Assembly (NCBI RefSeq): GCF_900110375.1
Contig: NZ_FODN01000006.1
Span: 62,001-126,000 of the forward strand
DNA from: Flavobacterium sinopsychrotolerans
GTDB lineage: Bacteria; Bacteroidota; Bacteroidia; Flavobacteriales; Flavobacteriaceae
Direction of reading: 5' to 3'
Length of the DNA: 64,000 nucleotides
The position numbers and the translations under genes are program-made. The notes under the pieces are model-generated. The model was not told the origin of the DNA. It did no database searches and saw only the letters and a list, made by a program, of their open reading frames with translations. Shown here one piece after another: positions 1 through 9,260 of the stretch. Within the stretch, counting starts at the first letter, position 1. The number at the start of each line of letters is the position of its first letter.

Positions 1-1
1 A

Positions 2-1237
2 CCAGGCGTGCAGCGTTGGCTGAAGTTTGTTAAATATTTACCGGATTTTGGCATTCAGCCTGTTGTTTATATTCCGGAGAATCCGACGTATCCTATTATT
101 GATGAAAATTTGGTTAAAGAAGTTTCGGATAAAGCGATTATTCTGAAACAGAAGATTTTTGAACCGTATCAATTGGCTTCTTTTCTTTCGAAAAACAAAA
201 CTAAAAAAATCAGTTCAGGAATAATTCCAAATCAGAAAAAGCAATCTTTTCTGGACAAAACCTTTCTTTGGATTCGCGGGAATCTTTTTATTCCGGATGC
301 ACGCGTTTTTTGGGTAAAACCATCGGTTGCTTATCTGGAGAAATACATTGTTGAAAATAATATTGATACCATTGTTACTTCCGGACCACCACACAGTCTG
401 CATCTTATTGGATTAGAATTAAAACAAAAATTAGATTTGAAATGGTTTGCTGATTTCCGTGATCCGTGGACCACTATTGGTTATCATAAATCCTTGCGAT
501 TGTCTCGTTTTGCTGCTAAAAAACACAAAGCACTAGAATACCAGGTTTTGAATTCAGCCGATACAATTATAGTCACGAGTAAAACCACTAAAACGGAATT
601 TCAAGCGATTACTAGTAAACCAATTGCGGTAATAACGAATGGTTATGATACGGAGCAAGTCGAAAAACAAACTTTAGACACTAAATTTAGCTTAGCACAT
701 ATTGGTTCTTTTCTTTCTGAGAGAAATCCTTTGATTTTATGGGAAAGTTTGGTTGAATTGCTACATGAGATTCCAGATTTCAAATCACATTTAGAAATAA
801 AACTTATCGGAGCAGTCAGTCAGGAAGTTTTGGAAACGATTACTCAATTTGGACTTAATTCCTATTTGAGTAATTTGGGTTATGTTTCGCATTCAGAAGC
901 GATTGCACACCAGAGAAAATCGCAGGTTTTGTTGCTTATCGAAATCAATTCTGAAGATACCAAAAGCATTATCCCCGGAAAATTATTTGAATATATGGTT
1001 TCAAACCGACCAATTATCGCCATTGGACCAAAGGATTCTGACTTTGCAGAAATTATTACGAATACCAATACAGGGGTATTTTTTGATTATTCGGAGAAAA
1101 TGAAACTTAAAAGTGTAATTTTGGACTTTTATAATCAGTTTTTGGAAGGTAAATTACAATCTAATGGAGTTGGTTTGCAAAACTATTCCAGAAGAAACCT
1201 AACCAAAGAATTGGTTGAATTGCTTAACAAAATTTAA
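2..1237 (+). CDS. Glycosyltransferase, GT4-like (5' end outside window)
   Basis: Probable GT-B fold glycosyltransferase that adds a sugar during surface polysaccharide assembly in the cytoplasm. The frame is open to the first base: it reads Pro-Gly before the GTG at position 8, giving PGVQRWLKF, which in this family follows an N-terminal glycine-rich sugar-nucleotide loop. The GTG is therefore internal and the true start lies upstream. The C-terminal half has the family-typical segment with PGKLFEYM, followed by a Pro-Ile-Ile-Ala-Ile strand and a Thr-Gly-Val-Phe-Phe loop, where the donor nucleotide sugar is held in GT4 enzymes. The flippase gene starts about 40 bases downstream on the same strand, so the two are probably co-transcribed. 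Donor and acceptor cannot be read from the sequence. Confidence 0.8.
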   Translation, partial: PGVQRWLKFVKYLPDFGIQPVVYIPENPTYPIIDENLVKEVSDKAIILKQKIFEPYQLASFLSKNKTKKISSGIIPNQKKQSFLDKTFLWIRGNLFIPDARVFWVKPSVAYLEKYIVENNIDTIVTSGPPHSLHLIGLELKQKLDLKWFADFRDPWTTIGYHKSLRLSRFAAKKHKALEYQVLNSADTIIVTSKTTKTEFQAITSKPIAVITNGYDTEQVEKQTLDTKFSLAHIGSFLSERNPLILWESLVELLHEIPDFKSHLEIKLIGAVSQEVLETITQFGLNSYLSNLGYVSHSEAIAHQRKSQVLLLIEINSEDTKSIIPGKLFEYMVSNRPIIAIGPKDSDFAEIITNTNTGVFFDYSEKMKLKSVILDFYNQFLEGKLQSNGVGLQNYSRRNLTKELVELLNKI

Positions 1238-1279
1238 ACTAAAAAGTGAGGTTTCTTAATGCCTCGCAATGATAAAATA

Positions 1280-2740
1280 ATGGGAATAGTATTAAATCAA
1301 TCTTTAAAGAATACGATAATTACCTATTTGGGTTTTGGAATTGGCGCCATAAACACACTTTATTTGTATCCCTTTTTTTTAGGAACGGTATTTTATGCTT
1401 TAACAAACTATATACTTTCTTGGGCAAATATTATTATGCCTCTATTGGCGTTTGGGATGCAAAATACTTTGGTGAAATTTTATACGCAGTATAAAACGGA
1501 AGAAGAACGCTCTCAGTTTCTATCATTTACAGTGCTAATCCCTTTATTATTGTGTATTCCTTTAGTATTGATTGGTTTATTCTTTTTTGAACCCATTTCA
1601 TTATACTTGAGTAAAGAAAACCCTGTGGTTAAGGATTATTTATGGCTTATTCCATTTATAGGGCTGAGTATGGCTTATTTCGAAATTTTTTATGCTTGGG
1701 CAAGGGTTCACATGCATTCCGTTTTTGGGAATTTTGTTAAAGAGGTTGGACTTCGATTATTTTCTTTATTTGCCTTAATAGGAGTTTATTACAAATGGAT
1801 TACTGTTGTAGAATTTATTTATGTTACAGCTATTATTTATTTTCTGGCTTTTATTATCACGATGTTTTATGCTTTCCGAATAAAAAAACCTGTTTTTCAG
1901 TTCTCCATTCCTCAAAATGTGAAAGATGTTTTAGTATATACTTTTTTCATTATTTTATCAGGTAGTGTAGCGGTTATGTTGCTGGATATTGATAAGATTA
2001 TGCTGAATCAATATATTAAAATCGAGAATATTGCCTATTATTCAGTTGCGACTTATATCGCTTCTGTTATTGCTGTTCCCAGTCGTGCAATGCATCAGAT
2101 TACCTATCCCATAACGGCTAAATTGATGCATGAGAATAAACACGATGAATTGAATGATTTGTACAAAAAGACTTCTATAAATCTGCAAGTTGTTGGAGGT
2201 TTTGTGATGTTGTGTATTTTTGTTAATATCAATCAGTTATATGTAATGGTTCCAAAAGAATATAGTGGAGGAATTCTTGTGGTATTTTTGATTGGTATAT
2301 CTAAATATTTTGATTTGATTTTAGGAAATAATAATGCTATAATTTTCAATTCAAAATATTATCGAATGGTTTTGTTTTTAGGATTATTGCTTGTTTTTTT
2401 GACAGTAGGATTAAACATGTTTTTTATTCCAAGGTATGCCATAACAGGAACTGCAGTAGCTACTTTATTATCTATAACTTTATACAGTTTGGCTAAATTA
2501 CTTTTTGTTGTCAAACGAATGCATTTGTATCCATTTACAAATCAGACATTGTATTCTCTTGGAATTACTTTTGGAATATTTTTGGTATTTTATTTTTGGG
2601 AGTTTCCTTTTAGCCCAATAATTAGCATTGGATTAAAATCAATTTTGGTTACCCTTTTGTATGTCTATATCAATTACAAATTTGTTATTTCTGTCGAAAT
2701 CAATCAAGCTATTGATGTTGTTTTGAAAAAATTGAAATAA
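1280..2740 (+). CDS. Polysaccharide flippase (Wzx/MATE-like membrane protein)
   Basis: Integral inner-membrane protein of the polysaccharide transporter/oligosaccharyl-lipid flippase superfamily, expected to move lipid-linked sugar units to the periplasmic face. About 12 to 14 hydrophobic segments are spread over the whole length, with short charged loops and a conserved-looking N-terminus (LKNTIITYLGFGIGAIN) typical of these proteins. I chose the ATG at 1280 because the ATG at 1259 adds only seven polar residues before the normal family start. Length of about 486 residues fits the family. It follows a glycosyltransferase gene, supporting a role in lipopolysaccharide O-unit or capsule export. 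The transported unit is unknown. Confidence 0.8.
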   Translation: MGIVLNQSLKNTIITYLGFGIGAINTLYLYPFFLGTVFYALTNYILSWANIIMPLLAFGMQNTLVKFYTQYKTEEERSQFLSFTVLIPLLLCIPLVLIGLFFFEPISLYLSKENPVVKDYLWLIPFIGLSMAYFEIFYAWARVHMHSVFGNFVKEVGLRLFSLFALIGVYYKWITVVEFIYVTAIIYFLAFIITMFYAFRIKKPVFQFSIPQNVKDVLVYTFFIILSGSVAVMLLDIDKIMLNQYIKIENIAYYSVATYIASVIAVPSRAMHQITYPITAKLMHENKHDELNDLYKKTSINLQVVGGFVMLCIFVNINQLYVMVPKEYSGGILVVFLIGISKYFDLILGNNNAIIFNSKYYRMVLFLGLLLVFLTVGLNMFFIPRYAITGTAVATLLSITLYSLAKLLFVVKRMHLYPFTNQTLYSLGITFGIFLVFYFWEFPFSPIISIGLKSILVTLLYVYINYKFVISVEINQAIDVVLKKLK

Positions 2741-2845
2741 CTTTTGGATTAGTTTTTCAACAAATATTTTAAATCGGTTTTCTTTACATTTTCTGTTGCT
2801 TTTCAGTTTCTAATATTAAAAAGTAAATATCACTAAAAGTGGGTA

Positions 2846-2876
2846 TTGTAAGATTTTCAAAATGCTGCTATTTTTG
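2846..2876 (+). promoter_or_regulatory. Candidate Bacteroidota-type promoter
   Basis: A TTG at 2846-2848 is separated by 20 bases from TATTTTTG at 2869-2876, matching the Bacteroidota consensus (TTG, about 20 bases, TAnnTTTG). It lies about 50 bases before the small membrane protein gene at 2930. Confidence 0.5.
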
Positions 2877-2929
2877 CAATTATTATTTAAATTCAATTAT
2901 CGGAAAAAAAGCTAAGATAATTTACCCCA

Positions 2930-3235
2930 ATGATTATGAAAAGCAAAACCTGCACAAGTGATGAGAATATGATTAAATTTTCATCTATTCTAGATGATAA
3001 AACCAGTAATGGATTTGTAGTTTTAGAACGAAACGATAAGTTGCCTTATGCTGTTTTATTGAAAAAAAGACAAAAGGTCGACCATGTTTTCAATTTTTGT
3101 ATCTTTTGTGTTACTTTTGGGCTTTGGTCCGTAGCTTGGATTTACATTACACAGGTTTCGTCCAAAGCTAAAAAAATACTAATAGCAATTGATGAAGACG
3201 GAAATGCTTTTGAAGAAAATTGTTATATGGGGTAA
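2930..3235 (+). CDS. Small single-pass membrane protein, unknown function
   Basis: A 101-residue protein that I do not recognise. Residues about 1-48 are polar, residues about 49-52 are KKRQ, residues about 55-78 form one hydrophobic stretch with several aromatic residues (likely membrane helix), and the C-terminus is short, polar and acidic. There is no signal-peptide-like start. The first Met at 2930 and a second at 2936 are equally possible. It has its own candidate promoter and ends only 4 bases before the convergent uvrA stop, so no separate terminator is visible between them. The polar-region/helix layout could suit a small inner-membrane accessory protein, but this is a guess. Confidence 0.6.
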   Translation: MIMKSKTCTSDENMIKFSSILDDKTSNGFVVLERNDKLPYAVLLKKRQKVDHVFNFCIFCVTFGLWSVAWIYITQVSSKAKKILIAIDEDGNAFEENCYMG

Positions 3236-3239
3236 TCTT

Positions 3240-6035
3240 TTATAATTTATCTTTCAAATATTTTCCAGTAACAGATCCCTTTATTTTTACAATTTGTTCC
3301 GGAGTTCCAACCGCTAATAATTTCCCCCCATTTTCTCCACCTTCAGGCCCTAAATCAATAATCCAATCCGCACATTTGATGAGATCAAGGTTGTGTTCGA
3401 TAACAATTATCGAATGTCCTTTGTCTATCAATGCATCAAAGGAAGCTAATAATTTCTTGATGTCATGAAAATGCAATCCGGTTGTAGGTTCGTCAAAAAC
3501 AAATAAAGCTTTGTCTTTTGTAGCTCCTTTCACTAGGAATGAAGCTAGTTTTATACGCTGTGCTTCTCCACCGGAAAGTGTAGAAGACGATTGTCCCAAT
3601 TGTACATAACCCAATCCCACATCTTGCAAAGGCTGTAATTTCTGAGTGATTTTAGTCTGTTTATTATCTATAAAAAAGGCAATAGCATCATCAATAGTCA
3701 TCGTAAGAATATCATGTATATTTTTATCTTCAAAAGCTACTTCCAGTACTTCTTTCTTGAATCGTTTTCCATTACAGGTTTCACAAGGCAATTGTACATC
3801 AGCCATGAAAACCATTTCTACATTTATGGAACCTTCTCCTTTACAGGTTTCACATCTTCCACCATCAACATTAAAAGAAAAATGTTTGGCCTGATACCCT
3901 CTTATTTTTGATAATTTTTCCTTGGCATACAATTCCCGAATGTCATCATACGCCTTAATGTAGGTCACAGGATTAGAACGAGAACTTCTTCCTATTGGGT
4001 TTTGGTCTACGTATTCAATATGTTTAATTTGTGAAAAAGAACCGGTCATTTCAGTAAATTGTCCTGCTTTTTCTCCAACATTTTCTAGCTTTTTTTGCAT
4101 CGCAGGAAAAAGGATTTTCTTTACAAGCGTACTTTTCCCACTTCCAGAAACTCCGGTAATTACCGTTAATACATCCAATGGAAAAGTAACATCAATATTT
4201 TGAAGATTGTTTTCTCGAGCTCCTTTTATTTCTATAAAATTTTTAAATAATCTTCGTTTTTTAGGCACGGTAATTTCTAAATCTCCATTCAAATATTTTG
4301 CGGTAAGTGAAGTTGATTTTAATATTTCGTCGTAAGTTCCTTGAGCGACTAAATGTCCTCCTAAAGTTCCTGCTTCCGGACCAATATCTATAATCATATC
4401 AGCGGCTTTCATAATATCTTCATCGTGTTCTACCACGATAACCGTGTTTCCTAAATCACGTAAGGAAAGCAATACTTTTATTAGGCGTTCTGTATCTTTT
4501 GGGTGTAAACCAATACTTGGCTCATCCAAAATATACATAGAACCAACTAAACTGCTTCCAAGTGAAGTTGCTAAGTTGATGCGTTGCGATTCTCCACCGG
4601 AAAGTGTTGCTGAATTCCTGTTTAATGTCAGATAATCGAGTCCTACTTCGGTTAAAAAGGACAAACGGTTGTTGATTTCCACTAATAATCGTTTGGCAAT
4701 TTGTTTTTCATATACATCTAAATCAATGTTTTTGAAAAAGGTAACCAAATGTTTGATAGGCAAATCAACTAAATCAGAAACTGTTTTTTCATTTATTTTT
4801 ACGTAGGAAGCTTCAATTCTCAGACGTTTTCCTTTGCAGGAATGACATTTGGTTTTGCCTCTGTAACGCGAAAGCATGACTCTGTTTTGGATTTTATAAT
4901 TCTTTTCTTCCAGTTCTTTGAAAAAATCATTCAACCCTTGAAAATAGGTATTTCCATTCCAAATCAATTCTTTTTGATCCTCAGATAATTGGTAATACGG
5001 TTTGTGAATTGGGAAATCAAATTTGTAAGCGTTATTTACTAATTCATCTCGAAACCAACTCATGCTTTCGCCTCTCCAAGGAAAAATTGCATTTTCAAAA
5101 ACGGATAAAGTGGTATTTGGCACCACTAATTCGGCATCAATTCCTATAATATTGCCATAACCTTCGCAAACGGGACATGCGCCGTACGGATTGTTGAAAC
5201 TAAACAAATGAACGTTTGGTTCCAGAAATGTAATGCCATCTAATTCAAAATTATTAGAATACGAATACTTTTTATCGGAGTTTAATTCCTGTAAATAGCA
5301 AATTCCTTTTCCTTCAAAGAAAGCAGTTTGCACCGCATCAGCCAATCGATTATAGAATTCTTCTTCTCCCGAAGTTTCGTGATTGACCACAATTCTATCG
5401 ACGATTAAAAAGATTTCTTTTTTATCTAATGAATCCGGTAAATCGTCTAAACGGACCATTTCATTATTCACTAATATTCGGGCAAATCCTTGTTGCAAAA
5501 GGACTTTTAGTTTGTCTTCCAGTTTTCGTCCTTCTTCCAGATGGATAGGAGCAAGAAGCAACCATTTGCTGTCCAATTCAAAAGTTTTTACATCGGAAAC
5601 GACATCTGTAACGGTGTTTTTTTTGACTTCACGACCGGAAATAGGAGAGTAAGTTCTTCCAATTCTGGCAAAAAGCAATTTTACATAATCGTATATTTCT
5701 GTTGAAGTTCCTACTGTAGAACGAGCGTTTGTAGTATTTACCTTTTGTTCGATAGCAATCGCAGGAGCAATTCCTTTGATATATTCGACTTTTGGTTTAT
5801 CCAGTCTTCCAAGAAATTGTCTTGCATACGAAGATAAACTCTCTACATAACGGCGTTGTCCTTCGGCATATAAAGTATCAAAAGCCAAACTTGATTTTCC
5901 GGAACCCGAAAGTCCTGTGATAACCACTAATTTATTTCGGGGAATCGCTACATCTACATTTTTCAGGTTATGTACTTGCGCGCCTTTTATGATGATATTT
6001 TTCTTTGGATCTAATTTCGAAAGGTCAACTTGCAT
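3240..6035 (-). CDS. uvrA: Excinuclease ABC subunit A
   Basis: DNA damage sensor of nucleotide excision repair; a dimeric ATPase that loads UvrB at lesions. From the Met at 6035 it is 931 residues, normal for UvrA. Seen in order: first Walker A (GLSGSGKS, residues 41-48), Cys pairs of the insertion zinc module (CPVCEGYGN, later CHSCKG), ABC signature LSGGESQR with the first Walker B (LDEPSIGLH), second Walker A (GVSGSGKST, near residue 630), the C-terminal zinc module (CETCKGEG and CETCNGKR), the second signature LSGGEAQR and FDEPTTGLH. The reading frame extends to 6065, but a -7 box at 6053-6060 lies inside that extension, which supports 6035 as the start. The gene stands alone; uvrB and uvrC are not in the window. 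Confidence 0.97.
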   Translation of the reverse strand: MQVDLSKLDPKKNIIIKGAQVHNLKNVDVAIPRNKLVVITGLSGSGKSSLAFDTLYAEGQRRYVESLSSYARQFLGRLDKPKVEYIKGIAPAIAIEQKVNTTNARSTVGTSTEIYDYVKLLFARIGRTYSPISGREVKKNTVTDVVSDVKTFELDSKWLLLAPIHLEEGRKLEDKLKVLLQQGFARILVNNEMVRLDDLPDSLDKKEIFLIVDRIVVNHETSGEEEFYNRLADAVQTAFFEGKGICYLQELNSDKKYSYSNNFELDGITFLEPNVHLFSFNNPYGACPVCEGYGNIIGIDAELVVPNTTLSVFENAIFPWRGESMSWFRDELVNNAYKFDFPIHKPYYQLSEDQKELIWNGNTYFQGLNDFFKELEEKNYKIQNRVMLSRYRGKTKCHSCKGKRLRIEASYVKINEKTVSDLVDLPIKHLVTFFKNIDLDVYEKQIAKRLLVEINNRLSFLTEVGLDYLTLNRNSATLSGGESQRINLATSLGSSLVGSMYILDEPSIGLHPKDTERLIKVLLSLRDLGNTVIVVEHDEDIMKAADMIIDIGPEAGTLGGHLVAQGTYDEILKSTSLTAKYLNGDLEITVPKKRRLFKNFIEIKGARENNLQNIDVTFPLDVLTVITGVSGSGKSTLVKKILFPAMQKKLENVGEKAGQFTEMTGSFSQIKHIEYVDQNPIGRSSRSNPVTYIKAYDDIRELYAKEKLSKIRGYQAKHFSFNVDGGRCETCKGEGSINVEMVFMADVQLPCETCNGKRFKKEVLEVAFEDKNIHDILTMTIDDAIAFFIDNKQTKITQKLQPLQDVGLGYVQLGQSSSTLSGGEAQRIKLASFLVKGATKDKALFVFDEPTTGLHFHDIKKLLASFDALIDKGHSIIVIEHNLDLIKCADWIIDLGPEGGENGGKLLAVGTPEQIVKIKGSVTGKYLKDKL

Positions 6036-6052
6036 AAAAATGATAATTTTTA

Positions 6053-6060
6053 CAAAAGTA
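6053..6060 (-). promoter_or_regulatory. Candidate -7 box of uvrA
   Basis: On the minus strand this reads TACTTTTG, matching TAnnTTTG. It would place transcription start roughly 10 bases before the uvrA Met at 6035. No good TTG is found at the expected upstream distance. Confidence 0.4.
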
Positions 6061-6190
6061 ATCAATTTTCAACTGACTAAAAGGATTCAACAAGTCACAA
6101 ATAATCATTAAAAGTGTGGTTGAAAAGTGATTTTCATTCTTGTATAGTTTTTATGTTTTCTATCACCTAAAAAAATAGTATTTTTAAGAT

Positions 6191-6198
6191 TATTTTTG
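6191..6198 (+). promoter_or_regulatory. Candidate -7 box of the PUL regulator
   Basis: TATTTTTG matches TAnnTTTG and lies 23 bases before the TTG start at 6222, implying a very short leader. No clear TTG element is seen about 20 bases upstream, so this is weak. Confidence 0.3.
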
Positions 6199-6221
6199 AA
6201 AAAATTAACTTCACCATACCA

Positions 6222-9023
6222 TTGAAAACAAAACTATACCTTTTTCTTTTTTTAATGTCCTTTTGTGCTTTTTCTCAAGAATTGCCGCCAATTGTAAAAT
6301 ACGCCTCCACCACTTATGGTGCGGGAAACCAAAACTGGATGATTTCGCAGGATGAAAATCATTATGTTTTTTTTGCCAATAATGAAGGATTATTAGAGTT
6401 TAATGGTTCAAACTGGGGATTATATCCATCTCCCAATGAAACGATTGTTCGTTCTGTTAAAGTGATAGGGAATAAGATTTACACGGGTTGTTATATGGAA
6501 TTTGGTTTTTGGACGCGACAGGCAAATGGAAAACTAAAATATACTTCACTGAGCAAAACAATAAAAACTAAAATTCTTGATGATGAGCAATTTTGGAATA
6601 TATTGAATTATGATCAATGGGTAATTTTCCAATCCTTGAATAGAATTTACATTTATGATACTAAAACGGGAGGTTTCAAAATTATTGCTCCAAAAAACAA
6701 TATTACCAAATCATTCCGTACCAAAAATGCAATCTACTTTCAAACCCTAAATGAAGGACTTTTTGAAATAGAAAGTGGAAAAGGACGATTAGTTTCCAAT
6801 AATCCAATTTTACAAAGCAATAAAATTGTCAATGTTTTCGCTATTGATGAAGGACTTTTGATCCAGACACAATTAAATGGATTTTATAAACTGATAGGAA
6901 CTGCTTTGACAAAGTTTTCTACTGAGGCTGATTCGGAATTAGCAGCCAGTAGTGTGTATAGCAGTCAATTACTTTCGGATGGAAGTTTTGCTTTGGGAAC
7001 CGTTTCTAATGGGATTTTTATCTTAGATAATATCGGAAAAATTAAATATCACATCACTCAAAATAAGGGATTGAGTAACAATACAGCGCTGTCTTTGTAT
7101 GAAGATGCGGATAAAAATCTTTGGGTAGGATTGGATAACGGAATCAATTGCATTAATCTGCAATCTCCAATACAAAATTTTGTTGATGATACTGGAATTT
7201 TAGGAACGGTTTATACTTCAGAACTTTACAATGGTAATTTGTATGTGGGAACCAATCAAGGTTTGTTTTATAAAAGTTATCAGAGTAATGATGAATTTAA
7301 ATTTGTAAATGGAACCAAAGGGCAGGTTTGGTCTTTATTTGAGTATGAAGGTACGCTTTTTTGCGGTCACGATTCGGGAACATTTGTTATTGAAAATGCT
7401 GTTGCAAAGAATATATTTTCAGCATCAGGAACTTGGAAATTTGAAACTGTACCCAATCAAAAAGGATTTTTGCTTCAAGGAAATTACTATGGAATTTCGG
7501 TTTTGGCAAAAACGAATAACCAATGGGGCTTTAGAAACAAAATAGCTGGGTTTGATTATTCCTCAAAATATTTTGAAATCACAAATGCGTTGGAAGTCTA
7601 TGTAAGCCATGAATATAAAGGCGTTTTTAGGTTGCAGTTGGATAGTAAATTACTAAAAACGAAGCCTTTTATAACTTATAAAACACCTACAAAAGGAAGA
7701 AATGCCAGTTTGACAAAGTTCAATAATACCATATATTATGCGAATAAAGAAGGTATTTTTAAACTGAATGAGAAAACAAAACAGTTTAGTAAGGATACTG
7801 TATTAAGTTCTATTTTTGAAAAAGAGGAATATACTTCGGGGAAATTGATTGTGGATAATTCTAACAAAATATGGTTGTTTTCAAAAAACTATATTCATTA
7901 TTTTTCTTTGAGTAAATTGAGTAGTCAACTGAAACAAAATGTGATTCCTATTCCAGCTTCATTGACCAATTCGATGTTAGGCTACGAAAATATTACTCAA
8001 ATTTCCAATTCCAATTATTTGATAGGAACGACTGATGGGTATTATATTTTGAATCTTAATGAATTGAGTTTTAAAAACCACAATGTTTCTATAGCCACAA
8101 TCACAACCAATAAGCTGAATGGAAGTTCCGAAAACCGTTCCATCCAAGAAGAAGGCCGTTTTAAATATGATGAAAATAATATAACCATTAATTATACAGT
8201 TCCTGAATTTAATAAATACATTAATGCGGAATTTCAATATTTATTAGAAGGATTTCAAGACGATTGGAGCGAATGGAGCGCAAAACCATCGGTGAGTTTC
8301 AAGAATTTGCCTCCGGGCGATTATACTTTTAAGGTCAGAGCTAAGTTTGCAAACTCTACTTTGGAAGACATAGCGGTATATTCTTTTACCGTACAAAAAC
8401 CTTGGTATTTAACTAATATTGCTCTCCTTGTATATTTAATTTTTATGCTCGTAATGGCTCGATTTATTCATAAGACTTATAAAAATTATTATCAGAAACA
8501 AAAAGAGAAATTGATAGAAGAAAATAATCTTTTATTAGAGATTAAAGAGCTTGAAAATGAGCAGGAATTGATGCGCATTAGAAATGAACAACTTTCACAA
8601 GATGTAGATACTAAAAATAGAGAATTAGTAGTCTCTACGATGAGTTTGAACAGTAAAAATGAATTGTTAGCTTTTATCAAAGAAGACCTAAAGAAAACGC
8701 CGGATGATGGCAACAGAAGCATAAAATCAGTTATCTCTACAATTAATAAAAATATTACTGAAGGGGACAGTTGGAGTGTTTTTAAGGAAGCTTTTGACAA
8801 TGCGGATAAAGATTTTTTAAAAAAAATGAAACTGGCTCATCCTTCCTTAACTCCAAACGATTTGCGATTGTGTGCTTATTTGCGATTGAATCTTTCGTCC
8901 AAAGAAGTTGCCCCTTTATTAAATATTTCTGTACGAAGTGTGGAAATAAAAAGATATCGTTTGCGTAAAAAAATGGAATTATCGCATGAACAAGGACTTG
9001 TAGAGTACATTTTAGCTGTATAG
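6222..9023 (+). CDS. Membrane one-component regulator (beta-propeller sensor, Y_Y_Y domain, LuxR-type HTH)
   Basis: Predicted sensor-regulator of the glucan locus that follows. A signal peptide (residues 1-19, ending SFCAFSQ) leads into a long periplasmic region with repeated blades such as LYEDADKNLWVGLDNG, typical of Reg_prop beta-propellers. Residues about 655-725 look like a Y_Y_Y domain (DDWSEWS, LPPGDYTFKVRA). A membrane helix spans about 729-748, followed by a charged coiled coil (about 752-820) and a C-terminal helix-turn-helix (about 870-930; LTPNDLRLCAYLRL, then SSKEVAPLLNIS). No histidine kinase or receiver domain is present, so signal would pass directly through the membrane to DNA, an arrangement also reported for SusR-type regulators. 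Start is a TTG, chosen because the next Met would cut the signal peptide. Its own terminator follows. Ligand is inferred to be a beta-glucan oligosaccharide from context only. Confidence 0.85.
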   Translation: MKTKLYLFLFLMSFCAFSQELPPIVKYASTTYGAGNQNWMISQDENHYVFFANNEGLLEFNGSNWGLYPSPNETIVRSVKVIGNKIYTGCYMEFGFWTRQANGKLKYTSLSKTIKTKILDDEQFWNILNYDQWVIFQSLNRIYIYDTKTGGFKIIAPKNNITKSFRTKNAIYFQTLNEGLFEIESGKGRLVSNNPILQSNKIVNVFAIDEGLLIQTQLNGFYKLIGTALTKFSTEADSELAASSVYSSQLLSDGSFALGTVSNGIFILDNIGKIKYHITQNKGLSNNTALSLYEDADKNLWVGLDNGINCINLQSPIQNFVDDTGILGTVYTSELYNGNLYVGTNQGLFYKSYQSNDEFKFVNGTKGQVWSLFEYEGTLFCGHDSGTFVIENAVAKNIFSASGTWKFETVPNQKGFLLQGNYYGISVLAKTNNQWGFRNKIAGFDYSSKYFEITNALEVYVSHEYKGVFRLQLDSKLLKTKPFITYKTPTKGRNASLTKFNNTIYYANKEGIFKLNEKTKQFSKDTVLSSIFEKEEYTSGKLIVDNSNKIWLFSKNYIHYFSLSKLSSQLKQNVIPIPASLTNSMLGYENITQISNSNYLIGTTDGYYILNLNELSFKNHNVSIATITTNKLNGSSENRSIQEEGRFKYDENNITINYTVPEFNKYINAEFQYLLEGFQDDWSEWSAKPSVSFKNLPPGDYTFKVRAKFANSTLEDIAVYSFTVQKPWYLTNIALLVYLIFMLVMARFIHKTYKNYYQKQKEKLIEENNLLLEIKELENEQELMRIRNEQLSQDVDTKNRELVVSTMSLNSKNELLAFIKEDLKKTPDDGNRSIKSVISTINKNITEGDSWSVFKEAFDNADKDFLKKMKLAHPSLTPNDLRLCAYLRLNLSSKEVAPLLNISVRSVEIKRYRLRKKMELSHEQGLVEYILAV

Positions 9024-9057
9024 TTTTCTCGAATTTCTATAAATAAAACTATACATT

Positions 9058-9091
9058 ACCACAACATTAACGTTATTGTTGTGGTTTTTTT
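9058..9091 (+). terminator. Rho-independent terminator after the regulator
   Basis: Arms 9058-9066 (ACCACAACA) and 9077-9085 pair perfectly over 9 bp around a 10-base loop, followed by a run of seven T. It separates the regulator from the susC operon. Confidence 0.75.
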
Positions 9092-9260
9092 GTTTCTAAA
9101 AAGAAATTATTTTCTTAATTTATTCTTAATTTCCTGTATTTTTTGAACTATCAAAAATTAAATACACTTTTTTTTGCATTGTATGTTTTTTGTTGAGGTT
9201 CTTTTTAATTTATTATTAGTTCATCCGTTATAATTTTATAATTCACAAAAAACATAAATT

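Noticed and set aside
1259-1279. ATG at 1259 as the start of the flippase
   Set aside because: Adds only seven polar residues before the family-typical N-terminus; ATG 1280 fits better.
3220-5652. Several plus-strand open frames inside the uvrA region
   Set aside because: All overlap uvrA in antisense; products are low-complexity shadows without family features.
6143-9054. GTATAGTTTT near 6143 and 9018 and AAAACTATAC near 6230 and 9045 flanking the regulator, as operator or attachment sites
   Set aside because: Ten-base AT-rich matches with no target-site duplication or recombinase; one copy lies inside the coding start.
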